This document shows positions 34,329-46,740 of a stretch of 64,000 nucleotides of DNA, piece by piece (positions within the stretch are counted from its first letter, which is position 1; each line of letters starts with the position of its first letter). Made by a program: the position numbers and the translations under genes. Source of the DNA: Dermanyssus gallinae (taxonomy: Eukaryota; Arthropoda; Arachnida; Mesostigmata; Dermanyssidae); contig QVRM01006074.1 in the NCBI GenBank assembly GCA_003439945.1, forward strand, positions 62,001 through 126,000. Reading direction: 5' to 3'. The notes under the pieces were generated by a model. It had not been told where the DNA came from, did not search any database, and saw nothing but the letters and a program-made list of their open reading frames with translations.

Positions 34329-36510
34329 AGGCACGACAAAAATGCTTTTGTGTAAAGTTATTTACATGCTACCTAGCATAATCTAGCGCAATCCAAGACA
34401 TACGAGAGGTAGAAATGTATGCATAAATTGTAGCGCTGATATACTCGTTTTCGGACGTACGGAATGTTACTCTGTGTTCATTTTTTATGATTAGGGGGCA
34501 CATTGGAGCGCCCCACTTCACCTCGTATGAGTTCCATTCATGGCGAAAGTAATGCGGATTTTTTGCGTAGGCCGTACAGTCGCATACCTTTCTATTGATT
34601 GATAAAACAAACATGATTCATGTTGGCTTTAACTCCCCTTTAAAGCCTATAAGGCTTTGGAAGACACGCCTTTAAAAGGGATATGACGAGATTAAACCCG
34701 CAACTAGTGGTGCGCTCTCATACTGAACACCGGCCATCAGTCCCAATCGATCCCGCAAACGTTAATTGATATCTACGCGTATATACGAGCAGCATGTTTG
34801 GTCACTAGTGCAGTCCTCAGGTTGATGGGTCATTCTTCTATGTTTGCTGCTGAATCTTAGTTGTATATCGTGTTCTTATACCGGAAGCTGCAGCTATATA
34901 TATATATATATAGTTCCGTCCATCGATATGATCGATAAATGTCTTTTTCGTTTTGTTTGATGGTGTTGTTGATGTTATGGCGCTGTTCATTTGTGTGCGA
35001 TTGTAGCTCGAGGACGCTTGTCTTTCGGGTGCTCCGCATGTTGTGCCGAATACTACACGTAGTAGGAAGCTCATAGGTGCACGTCGGGCCGATCATCCGG
35101 GTGGTTGTTGTTCCGTTAGTTGGCTGGTTGGTAGTCGAAATAGCGTAGGTTTGGTAGCTCCTGGTGCCGTACCAGTTGCTGGGACTGGACGGGACGGGAC
35201 TGGACTGAACGGTTAGATTGGGAATGGCGCACGCGGAAGAACGCGGCTGGCCAAGGCGATCCGATCTTTGAGTGAGTGACTCGATGTAGGCCATTCAACT
35301 GCGTGGACGGTTGGCGGGCGGGCGGCCGGCCAGGCCGGCCGGGCCATCCGGTTATCAGACGCAGCATGCAAGCGTGCATGGCGTGGCGGCGGCGGCATTC
35401 ATGATGCATGTCCGTTGCATGCGAGACTATGCGAAAGATGTATGCGGCAGACACGTCGAGCTCCCACTGCTTGACTGCGACATATGCACGCACGCACGCA
35501 CGCAGCAATCACACACACACACAGACACACACTACCGCCATGTACCGGATCTATCCCGGCTGACCAGGAAAGACCGACAGTTTTTACCGATTCATGTGGT
35601 GGCGGCGGCGGCGGCCTGGTCCAATGACTGACTAACTGATTGACTGCTTGGCTCTGGCTCTGGATGGCTGGCGTTCACGTCTGTCCGTAACAACCGTCTC
35701 GATAACCGACGAGCTCAATATTATGAACACAGAGTACTCATCATACGAAGACGGGGGGTGGGGGGGGGGGGCGGGGGGCGAGTAGGAAGCGACACTAAGC
35801 TAACTGCAACCAACTGCTTGCCAAACTTCGTTTGACACTTCACTGTCGCCGTGAGCGCCATGACGTCGGCATGGGGACGGGCTATACAGCAACGACTGTT
35901 TGATACATAGATCACCACCCCAGCAGCAGCAGCATCATCATCATCATCATCATCACCATCACTAGCACAACAGCAACAACAACAACAACAACTGCAACAA
36001 ATAGTATTAGTAGTATATCATAGTATCATTTAGAAACCATGATTTGACGCCGCGAACAACGAGATACAATGATGTGATACCCAACAACAAAACAACAACA
36101 ACAACGGTATGCTTGTTGGAAGTACGTCGGTGGGAAGCGGCGGGAAGCGAGCAAGGGGGGGCTGCGGGGACAAGATGGACACAAGATGCTGCTGTTTACG
36201 ACGTGCTAACGCGTGCGCACGTTGCTGGTGGTCGTACGAATGTGTTTTTTCTCTTCATCTGAACGAATCTGAAGGGAGCTACGAGTGAAGGAACGAATAA
36301 ATGGGTGAGTGATGCAAGTGGGCGCGGCCCAGTAAGCTTCTAGTGGTTGGTCTGTCGGTCGGTCGGTTGGTCCATCGGTTGGTTGACGGTGAGGTCGCCG
36401 AGGCGATTGCCGTGAGGTGTTGGATTCTCGTATTGATTTTGGTAATCGTCAACGGGCTCGGTCGGTGTTTTCACTAAGCATATATACAGATAGACAGTCA
36501 GGCCGTCTGC
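32762..36510. repeat. Cryptically simple block (part 2)
   Basis: It contains (TC)n near 32965-32992, (GA)n near 33268-33286, GAC/GAT runs at 33615-33648, (TA)n at 34285-34325 and 34894-34910, a G-rich run at 35755-35777 and CAT/CAA runs at 35930-36000. Open frames up to 145 codons arise from these repeats, and none has a recognisable domain. Confidence 0.55.
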
Positions 36511-36858
36511 GAGTACGTCTATGGGTCCGCCGGGGAGTCCGTCAATCAATTCATCAACGGGACCGTCACGGAGTTCCTCAATGAGTCCGCCAGGGAGTTC
36601 CTCAATGAGTCCGCCAGGGAGTCCGTCAAGGAGTTCCTCAATGAGACCGTCAGGGAGTTCCTCAATGAGTCCGCCAGGGAGTCCGTCAAGGAGTTCCTCA
36701 ATGAGACCGTCAGGGAGTTCCTCAATGAAACCGCCAGGGAGTTCCTCAATGAGTCCGCCAGGGAGTTCCTCAATGAGACCGTCAGGGAGCTCCTCAATGA
36801 GACCGTCAGAGAGTTCCTCAATGAGTCCGTCAGGGAGTCCGTCAATAAGTTCATCAAG
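36511..36858. repeat. 12-bp minisatellite, 29 tandem units
   Basis: Reading + strand 12-mers from 36511, every unit fits GAGTYCSTCARK or a near variant. Examples are GAGTTCCTCAAT, GAGTCCGCCAGG, GAGTCCGTCAAG and GAGACCGTCAGG. Units often alternate as 24-bp pairs. There is no indel across the array, so three frames stay open through it: a Ser/Pro/Gly-rich + frame (36521-37072) and two minus frames with LIEELPDG-like (36340-36897) or SLRNSLTV-like (36546-37109) periodicity. Multiple open frames on both strands are a property of a 12-bp unit lacking stops, so I do not call a gene. Confidence 0.93.
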
Positions 36859-37800
36859 GAGTTGTTCTGTCGGTGAACGGGCGTACAACAGCAGCAACAG
36901 CGACGACGACGATGATCACAGCCGGCGGCGTCGTCATCGTCGTGTTCGGACCCCAGATGATAACAACCACCACCATCACCATTACCACCGCTATCGTGGT
37001 TTCTTTGCGCATAGGAGAACGGGCTGTTTTCGACGTCGTGATGTCGTGGTTGTGACTTCGACCAGTGTGTGAGTGCGAAGGCTGTGATGAGTCGGTCCCT
37101 CGTCGGCAACGCAGCAGACCCCCTTATCTTTCTCTTTCTCGTAATTTCTCACGTCCCAACCCCCCTCTCTCTCTCTCCCTCTCTCCCGTTCTCTGTTTGG
37201 GGGTCTATATCGCTCGTTTTTTGTTTGTCTCGGATTGACCCGAAAATCTTCTACGATGGTTGACGACGGACGACGTTGATGTTGTTGATGGTGATGATGT
37301 TTCTGGCAATGGTGGTGATGGTGGTGGTGGTGGTGGCGGCGGCGGTCGTGGTTGTTGTATGTTCAAGACACGCGCGCATCTGTCTCAGCTGCAGTGCCCG
37401 GCCGACACTGACTGTCGTTGGCGAGATGACGACATTGCTTGCTGATGATTGATGCTGATGATGATGCAACTGTAACTTCGGCTCGATGTAAATCGAGAGC
37501 AGCACGATTAACGACTACTACAACAACAGCAACAACAACAACAATAACAGCCACAATAACCACACAACAACAGCCACAATAACAACACAACAACAACAAC
37601 AACAACGACCAGAAAGACACATTCGTAGCAATGCGTGACCTGATCTCGCCTGCCGCTGCTCGCGCTGCTGTTTGTAGCTACTCATCACGTCACCACGCGC
37701 CGGCAACACTGCTACCCAGCACAACACTCGTCAGCTGCTCGCGCCACAACAGATATCAGAAAATGCACTACGGAGATAATGTAAAATAATTGAATTATAT

Positions 37801-37834
<34 letters not shown>

Positions 37835-40173
37835 ATGTGTGTGTGTCTATGTGTGTGTGCAATAAATTCAAGATAATCGTTGGCTCCCATACTACCGCCC
37901 GTCGATACCCACCAGAAAGATGGCCAATACGGGGCGAGCCAAACGGCGACTGTAAATGAAGCGATTCACTTGCTGCTGTTTTGCGTCATTCGCATGAGTG
38001 ATTTTTATTGTGGCCTGTGTTCACTGCACAATTTCCGAACTATTGTTTTGGTTTTCGTTGCAGGTAAACCTGTCTGTTTTACTTGCAGAGTGTTTTCAAA
38101 TTTTACAAATTTGTATGCTCTGCAAATTAAATGCTTTTTTTTAGATAACTTAAAAATATGTTGACGGCAAGCTTCAGATGGCGATGGTGATTGATGGTGA
38201 TGCCGGTTTCTATCGATCTCGATGCAGTGGTAAAAGCTAGAGCGGCTTCGTGACCGCTACCGTTTCTTTATTTGGGTATAGGCTCATTTGTCTTGCCGTG
38301 CCACTTTCTCACTTTCTCTCTCAATCTCGCTCTCTCTCTCTCTCTCTCTGTTCGCTCTCCGCTTGATCTGTTTATGAATCCATACGTAATGTGTTTGAAT
38401 TCGTTTGCTTGTTGTTTGTTTGTTTGACCTCGCACTTGAGGTGTTGATGCCGATGATCATAAATGGTCTTACAGTAGAGCTAAGCGAGGCCGATGGGGCA
38501 GTAGATGCTGCCGTTGTTGCTGTTGAAGCTTCCATCGTCAGGGATGTCGCTAATCATGTCTTCGACGTCAATGACGTTGTTGTTGTTGTCGTCGTCGTCT
38601 GGGCTGGCTGGCCGGAATAACACATCCTTAACAAGGAGAGACGCTGTAGACGATATCGGCCCTCAGGGGCGGTGAGGCGATACATTGCAATGTAATGGAT
38701 GAGCGGCGATAAATAGCTTAAGCAGCCGTCTTCTCACTGCCATATACACTGCGATCGTCGCATCTCAACATTTTGTTTTATACTATTGGTTGGCAAGATA
38801 GGTATTCGGACCTCTTCTTCTTCGGTGCCTAGCTAGCGCTCACAGATCTTGTTTAGTAAAGTCGCAGTTCTAGGCGCTGGCTCGTCCAGAACTTTGAACG
38901 TCAAACGGCGAAAGGCCAAGGGTCGTCCCTAATATCGAATAAGTACTTTCGGCATGCCGTGCCTCGTGTTCGGCTACGGACACCTTGTGTACGGCTTAGG
39001 TCATACGACCGCGACTGATCACAGTGGCAGCCCACACAAGTGGGCCATCATTTTCGAAGGCCGTTAGGGTCAAACTGTCGGGTTGTTTGTTATCGTCTGA
39101 ACGTAGATCGGAGGTTCATCCTGGATACACGGGTAGCCCGAAGATCTTGGGGCTCAGACCTGGACGTCATTTAGGGCAACGTGTCGCGAATGTCGACGCG
39201 CGCTGCGAGACAAGTCGTGATGTCCAGGCACCAGTACCTGCTCACTACATGGACAGCTGTGTTCGCGGACGAGGAGTGCCCCTAAGTGCCCAAAACCTTA
39301 CTCTAATTCAGACAGAAGTTTTGTCTAATAGGGTTCCCACCACAAATATACATATATGTACATGTGCTAAAAGAGAACGATTTCCCTGTGCACTTCCTTC
39401 GTGCAATATTTAGTTCTCTAACTGGACAACTCAGAGCGGGGGAGGAACAACGAACGGGCGGAGTCTGTCGTCGGACAGAGAACAGCGATGTATTTATTGC
39501 CTGGCCGCAAAACGCAAAACCTTAGTTGCGACCGCTGCACTCATCTATTGCGGCGGCTACGCTCTTCTATTGCGGCTTATTAGCATATTGGTGAGCAAAG
39601 CATTATGTATGTGGCGGCGAAGGTGGTTTCACTTCGCCATATGCATGCGGCCAGATTGCAGCGAAATTCCAGCGTTCCGACTGGCCGATGCTGAATTCAA
39701 ACGCTGTGAGGGCAACTGTATTCCCTGTCTGTTTTGATTAGTTTGAAATTCGAATTTTCGATCCGCCTCGATCGATTCGCGTGGCCCGCGCAGCTTTCGC
39801 ACTTTCCGAGCGTTTCCGCTACCACCGAACGTGCAACAAGAAATAGGAAAAATTACTTAAAACCTGTCGGCATCGGGCGTCAGCAGTCTCTTGCCAACGC
39901 TTGCTTGCCAACTTGGGGGTGTTCTCATTCAAATAGCAGAGACGAAACCCAAATATTATCGCATGCACCAGCGATCACCGTAGTCTGGTTTAAGCGCAAG
40001 TGTGCCGAAACGACGGAGTCGAATGAAAATCAAAGGTGTTGCTGGCCATATTAACTAAGCAAATAGCGCGCCTCTGTAGACGTTTCGGAAAGGGGATACT
40101 GTAGCCGATCTGGGTGAACATATTCGTGTTTATATGTTTCATATCGTATGTATGTGCTGATATAAATATATAA

Positions 40174-40211
<38 letters not shown>

Positions 40212-41213
40212 CCCGACTTATTGGCAGTGTTAGTAAATAATCTTATGTTTAAGCCTACATATCTATACTATGATGACACCGTATCGGCGTTCGTAATCGT
40301 ATCTTATCATCGTCAATCTAAACATGGCATCCTCTTTTTGATCGGCCGCCAACAGATTTCGCCACTCACACGTGTGCCTCTATCCCCCGTGATCTTCAGT
40401 AAAGTCTTTATTACTGTCCCTCTCCAACTTTTCTAAGGAATTTATATACATTTAGGAGTACCACAGAGAAGTTCTGGTGCTGTTTGAGTTTACCTACCTG
40501 GAATTTGTCTTGAAGCGCTCACTAAAAAAATACTTTGACGTGTCGGCGCAGTGCTTAGGCTATCAACAGCATCTATACTGTAAGCGGCATGATGTACGTT
40601 AATGTGGCATCTACTCTACTTTACCATAAATTATTATTTGTCTTTTTTTTAGACTATATAAACCGCAAATACGGAACACGCTACTAGATTATTCATACCC
40701 GGAACTGCATCAGAAAGTATATTTAACGTTGTTCTATACAGTTCAAACGTCTCTGTAATGATATAATGTACTGATTTTTAAATTAAATGTTCTACATCAG
40801 AGCTTAAACATGAAGAGTTCCTTATACATTTTGCCGTATTGCGCACATTAAGTGGATCAATTTAATATTTTTTGTCAACACGTCTTTGTGACCGTTACAA
40901 TATTTCTCTTTCTCCATTTCTCCCAATACGATAGGAGGATATGATACTGATACTTCTCCCGGTGACTACATTGTTTTTCATGTGTGAATTCACGCGTGCT
41001 TGCACCAGCCCTACACATTTTTTTGTTGTGAGGTAACAACTTTGCCCTGATTTTGGTTCGAATTTTACGTCATCCATCGTACAGAAAATTTTCCTAGAAA
41101 GATTACCCATGTGTTGAATCAATGTTTCTGAATGACTGGTTTATGTTTTTTTTTAACCAGCGTTAACTGAAGGTCGTCACTCTAAAATCACTTTCTAGAT
41201 AATTACGTCTTAA
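36859..41213. other. Simple-repeat-rich then AT-rich stretch without a recognisable gene
   Basis: 36860-38640 continues with trinucleotide-rich DNA (CAA runs at 37520-37610, GTT/GTC runs near 38578-38600), (TA)n at 37796-37836 followed by (GT)n, and (TC)n at 38330-38350. From about 38640 it becomes ordinary mixed sequence with (TA)n at 40177-40205. A 129-codon frame at 39024-39413 (+) has no family motif. Confidence 0.5.
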
Positions 41214-41350
41214 ACGGCGTGGTCTATAATAGTGTGCTAGTCATGGTTGTCATCTACCGGGGTGTCGCCGGTTTGATCCCTGCTATTGATCGAGTTTTCT
41301 TTGAGCGATGCTCATTGAGAATGGACGATAAACCATACCGATGAGAGTCA
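41214..41350 (+). mobile_element. SINE-B copy 2 (tRNA-derived), most complete
   Basis: The head reads AACGGCGTGGTCTATAATAG, then GTGCTAGTCATGGTTGTCAT, CTACCGGGGTGTCGCCGGTT and TGATCCC (B box). The body is ATCGAGTTTTCTTTGAGCGA, GCTCATTGAGAATGGACGAT, AAACCATACC. The tail may run to about 41460, where an ATTTC pentamer run is found. The body matches copies 1 and 3 but not SINE-A. Confidence 0.85.
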
Positions 41351-41564
41351 GCATTGGCACATTGGGTTAAAAGTTTTTAAGTAAAAAACGAGAGCAACAC
41401 CTCAGTGCCTCTGTCTTGTTGGAGATATAAATCTCTTTCAGTTAGCATTCATTTCATTTCATCATCATTGCATGAAGCCACACTTACAAGCAAGCCAGTC
41501 TCGAATTTACATAGATTTTTCCTGTCTCCATATATTTTTCTGACAGTCATCCTTCAATACTTTG

Positions 41565-41830
41565 GGCCACTATTTTGACTTATCCGAGACGTACCAAACC
41601 TCCTCATTACAGTTACGTATGGTGTCAGAAACATCGAGAAACTAATGAAGGAAATGGTGTCCCACAAGGTGACTTCGCCAGCCCTTTCCAATTTATTCTC
41701 TATATAATTGGGTTGGCAGACCTGTTAAGAGCAGCGACGGTATTTCGTGAGCCGTACGCAGATGCTTTTGCAATTCTGGTGAAGCCAAGTGTTATTGTCA
41801 AGGGCATGCTACGATGTCGATGAATATCGA
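41565..41830 (+). pseudogene. LINE reverse transcriptase fragment
   Basis: The frame from 41575 contains NGVPQGDFASPFQFILYIIG (the GVPQGD-x3-SP-x2-F-x4 motif of LINE reverse transcriptases) followed by EPYADAFAILVK, the catalytic box with YADD changed to YADA. It is a short internal fragment with a lost catalytic Asp. Confidence 0.85.
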
Positions 41831-42171
41831 GGTTTGTGCAACAGAACATAGATAGACATCACGCCTTAATGTGCGTATACGTATATGTAGATACACGAGG
41901 GCGGATCGAAAAGATCTGATACTATCAAAAGAGAATATTTATTTAATCTTCCAAATTGTTTTGTTCCTTTCAAAAAAGCTCCCGCCCGCTGCAATGTACC
42001 TGTGTCACCTTTTTTTTCCACTCGTTGAAACTATTTTAAACGCGTCATGCGGAATCCAGTTGAGTTGCTGCTGCGAACATTTTTTATTTCCTCTATAGTT
42101 TTAAACTGTGTCCTTTAAATTTTTTATCTGTGGGAACAGGAAAAGTTGTACGCAGCAAGGTCCGGCGAATG
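41831..42171. other. Spacer without a recognisable gene
   Basis: Nothing specific was seen. A 75-codon open frame at 41871-42098 has no motif. Confidence 0.5.
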
Positions 42172-42305
42172 AATAGTTGCGGCAAGGTCTGCGTTAGTTA
42201 TGGTTGTCATATACCGGTGTCGCCGATTCGACCCCTGTTGTTAATCGAATTTTCTTTAAGTGATGTTCATTGAGAATAGATGATAAAGCATACCGCTGTC
42301 ACAAG
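42172..42305 (+). mobile_element. SINE-B copy 3 (tRNA-derived), diverged
   Basis: GGCAAGGTCTGCGTTAGTTA then TGGTTGTCATATACCGGTGT, CGCCGATTCGACCCC (B box), ATCGAATTTTCTTTAAGTGA and TTCATTGAGAATAGATGATA align through copy 2 with about 20-25% differences by eye. Confidence 0.82.
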
Positions 42306-44967
42306 GACTGTTGGGGAAACCTTAGATATCTCAACATGTTTGACCCTCGGTGCATTGAAGATATGCTTCAGGATAAGCTCCAAGTCTGTAGAGGACGGAC
42401 GATGATATAGAATTAAAAACAACCTGCCTAAAAAATAATTTTAGATCTTGCAAATTGGGAGGCTGCAGAAATATAGACTTGTAGTTTTTCATCAAGTAAT
42501 CCTAAAATAGTAACGATGGTGACGCCGGGGGGGGGGGGGGTAAAGGGGTAACGCCGGTGCGTTATCCTAATGAAGGATCCAATAGTTGTTTGCCCACAGT
42601 TAAGGCCTCGTGCGCTAGACGCTCTTGCGCAATCTTCTAAAGATTTTGCGGTAGTATTCCTTATTGAATGTCTTCCTCTGTTACTGACGTCGAAGGCCTT
42701 CCCAAGCGGGGGTCATCTTCGGTCTCTTTACGTCTGTTGCGTTAAATCGACGCTACCACGTATACACAGTGTTTCGGAACACTGCTTGATCACCACCATA
42801 AGCAGTTCGTAACTCGATTCGCCCTCGTAGGTTATACACCGAAACTGCGTATATTTGTTTATATATGCGGTGTGTAAACGTTAGTTGACGTTTAGGCTTT
42901 TTGTTTGTTGTTTCGTGTGTTCGTAGTCAGGTAGTTTATGCAGCTAAATTGTGAACATTGACGTAAAATACTACGCGAAGGCGTCGCTAGTTGGCTGGCT
43001 AGACCATAATCGAGTTGGCCGAAATAGGATGAGCGAGCCTGCGAGTTGAGTGGCTCTTGGCTGACGGTTTTCTAGCGCTATTTTGGACATGAGTTATTAT
43101 GATAAGAATATGATTTACGTTGTCATTGTTCCTGGTGCTCGAGGCTACTCCTAGTTAAGGCTGTAGTCGACTGTCGTGGGTGGTGGCCGCCGTGAAGTTG
43201 TCGGCGGCGTGTAGGGGACGACTGGTAGCTGATTCGTACGCTACTAAGCCTACAATGAAGGCATCGGAAGGGATATCGTGATACACTACGAAGTGTTGTT
43301 TTCTCAAAGGCTCGTTCGTTGAGCTGTCCGTGTATGCATTTTTCTCGGCTGACGCAACGGTTGTATGCAACGATGATCTGATGGCGGGAACGCGCAGTCA
43401 ACCAACCGTTATGATGTCGTCGGCCAAAAGCCATCCCAGCAGGAGCAATCATAATTCGATAACGGCCCAATTGTCATCGGCAGGGGGGCGTCGAGCGCCT
43501 AGAAAGATGACGTCGAAAACCAATTGGTGGTTTGCCAGACTAACTCAGTTACATAAGAGAAAAGTACAACGAACGCTGACCACATCGGCCTCCTACAGTT
43601 ACCTCCTCCTCCCCCTCCCCCTCGTCCTCCTCCTCCCCCCTCATCCTTCTCCTCCTCCTTCTCCTCCTCCTCCTCCTCCGCAGCAGCAGCCGCCGCTGCG
43701 GCAACATAATACTACTAACATCACAGATGGCCATTTTGCAGTGACAATACATATATTAGTTCAAAACTAAAGTCTCAAAACCACAACGACGACATGACAT
43801 GGCATCAACATTCGTGGGCGTTCGCCTTGCTGACCACAGCGGCAGCTACATCTGGCTGTTGCGGCTGATCTCCTTAGAGTCTTCCGGGCACAAATCAACC
43901 GCAGGTTGACCAGTTTAAATATCGCCAGTCGCGAAATACTACTAACCTAGTCCCAAACGCATCGTGTCATCGTGAGAGAGACGTACCACTAACAACGGCA
44001 CCAGCAGCGGTGCTCTGCTTGGAGAAGAAGCCGCCCGCAGGCCCACCGCAGAAATAAAACGACAGGAAGTTCTGTGCCGCGGTCAGACTTAGGAATTCAT
44101 CTCTAAAAGAGGTCACAAAAAGAGAGAATTAACAGCGGCAACAACAACAACCGTAGCAGCAGCAACAACAACAACAAGGGAAAAACAATAGCTCTCCTTG
44201 AACAGTTACAAACTACAGATGACGACTATCACAGCGTCGGTAAGCACGCAAGACACGGTGGATTTTTGGACATTTATTGGAACTTTACTCATTCGAATAG
44301 TACTACGAAGGATAAATGTACTATTTAAGATAAGAGAACGATCCGATAAATTGTTGCGGTCGTGCTGTTGCAGTAGCCCTGGTAGTCGTGTATGTATGTG
44401 ATCACCATCATCATTAGTTACTGTACGGAGCAGTAGTTATCGAAAATATGGCGTCACTGGCGCCTCAGCTGTCGGTCGTCACGCAAGCGGTGCTTGAGCC
44501 ACTGCGGTGAACTCCAAATACGGAACTTCTTCACGCATGCAGTCGCACGAATCGCACGAACAACATCAACCACAACAGTAGCAACAACAACAACATCAGC
44601 AACAACAACAATATCAGCACCAATAGTGGTAGTATTATTGACGGCAATGCAAGGTCGCATGCGCATGTGTGGCAAGTTGAAGTGGCGCAGAAGGTGCACG
44701 AAGGCCCAATCGGCCTCAGTGAGGCCGAGCGACGGCTCTGCTTCGTTTGATGCTGATGATGGTGATGCAGGCTGAACTGAACATGCGCCGGCTTTCATTG
44801 AGTCTTCAGTGGTGGTTACAGAGTGGTCGTAGTGTTGGCACCTTGTTAGTCTGAGTGGCCAAGCAAGCAATCAACTATCTGTGTTGGCGTTCGGCAGCCA
44901 CGACTTCCTCCACTTCGACAACTACGATTAGATCGACCTCTACCTCAGACCTATTAGTGCCTATCAT

Positions 44968-45001
<34 letters not shown>

Positions 45002-46646
45002 ATAACTTAACGTCGCTAAGTCGTTTATTAGGACAGCAACAAACAATATCCATAGGGCTTCTGCTAGTTTTCTGATCGTCTCGAGCCTTTGGTTCCGTAA
45101 TTTGCTCTGAATGTGTTTGTAATTGCGCTTGTTGTCATTGTTGTTGTTGTCTTTGTTGTTGTTGTTGTTTTGTTGTTGTTGTGTTGCCCATCTGTGCACA
45201 GCACCCGTTCGGCTTGTCGTCGAAGTTTGCTTGCCACAATTGTTGTTGTCGTTGTTGTTTTTGTGGGTGTGGTTGCTTTTTGTCTCTAGATATTATTGTT
45301 GGCAACACAACAGTTGTTTGTTCGTCTGCAGTTGCGCTGTAGTTGATGTAGTCTGCCGAATCTATTGGCGTGCGAGCAATCCACGCTACAAAATCAAATG
45401 AATTTCATTAAGACATTTTGTCAGTGATGCATGTAAACAGCAATTTGAAGAGTCTCCTAATAGTTGGAAGAATTATTGAGTGTTACTCAAATACCTCGCT
45501 TACCAGTTGTGCGTTAACAATGTCAATATGACTAGCGGTAGAAAATACGATAATTTTTAACGAGTTGTAATTGTCGCAAACTAGATTTGAACAGGCTGCA
45601 CTGTACATGCTACAACTGTTAACCTGTTGTTGTTGTTGTTGTTGTTGCTGTTGTCGTAGTAGCCGTTGCTAGTGTTGATGTTACCGTAATGATTGTTGTT
45701 GTTGTTGTTGTTGTTTTGTCGCTACCTCACTTACTCCTCTGTGGATTCTCTATGCACATCTGTAACGATGGGGCTGCTTTGACAACGGCAAGGCCAGAAT
45801 CGTTGTTCTTAGCAGGTAATTGTTGTCAATCACTCTCTCTTTCTTTCTTTCTCTCTCTCTCTCGCCGTTTGTAGTACTACTATTGTTGTTGTTGTTGTTG
45901 TATGTTGTAGCTGTAATGCGACGCGTCAAGGAGGTCTCGTTTCATCGTCGTCGTCGCCGTCGTTTTTGTTTTTATTGTTGTTGTTGTTGTTGTTGTTGTT
46001 GAAGGCCACGAAGCCACGCGTTGCTCCACCTCAGTCGGATGAGCTCCGTTGTGGCAGAAACTGCTGAGGAATTGCTAGCAGTACGCGTGCAGGCAGGGAG
46101 GCAGCCAGTCAGGCAGACGTCGTCGTTGACGCGACCTGTCTGCACAATTGAACCATAAACATTAGCCAAGCCATTGATGAGTCCGTATTGGCAGACGAAT
46201 ACGACGACGACGACGACGATGACGGCCAAGGTCCGCACTAAAAGAGATCACCGATCAGCGAGAGACAACAATTGTTCCAATTGGTACGGCCTTGTGACCT
46301 CGTTTGGTGCCAACGCGTGTGGTATACGTCCCTGCTAGTGCCCTGCTTATGTCTGCTGTCTTTATTACTAATATTATTAGTAGCAGTAGTAGTAGTAGTA
46401 GTAGTAGTAATATAATATGATTATTTATTATGACGATTGTTGCTATCCAGCCCACAAGGCTCGTTGGGGACAGCTAATTGAGATGTTGGCGCTCTATAGT
46501 AGTAGTAGTAGTAGTAAGTAGTACACATTAGACGCCGTTAGATTAATAACGGTTTGTCTTCTGGAACACTTAGTTGGGTTCAGGTTCAGTCGGTTAAGCG
46601 TTATGTGCGATCCTGCCGGTTAAATTTGCTGCCAAAAATACGTTTG

Positions 46647-46715
<69 letters not shown>

Positions 46716-46740
46716 GCCCCCCCCGAAGTCTTTAATATTT
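42306..46740. repeat. Cryptically simple block (part 3), GTT/AAC and CTC rich
   Basis: It contains a G-run at 42526-42540, a CTC/TCC block at 43598-43680, CAA runs at 44575-44612, (AAC)n at 44966-45003 and long (GTT)n runs at 45136-45185, 45624-45646, 45695-45716, 45882-45900 and 45974-46001. (TAG)n lies at 46384-46409 and 46498-46516, (TA)n at 46648-46670 and (GA)n at 46671-46708. The + strand changes from AAC-rich to GTT-rich near 45.1 kb. No gene was recognised. Confidence 0.6.
46648..46708. repeat. Compound (TA)n(GA)n microsatellite
   Basis: About 23 bp of TA is directly followed by about 38 bp of AG/GA. Confidence 0.95.

Noticed and set aside
36511..36858. CRISPR-like array
   Set aside because: Units are contiguous 12-mers with no unique spacers, and the genome is eukaryotic.
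36340..37109. Overlapping open frames of 183-187 codons on both strands
   Set aside because: They are produced by the 12-bp minisatellite, which has no stop in three frames; flanking parts are low-complexity and no domain is visible.
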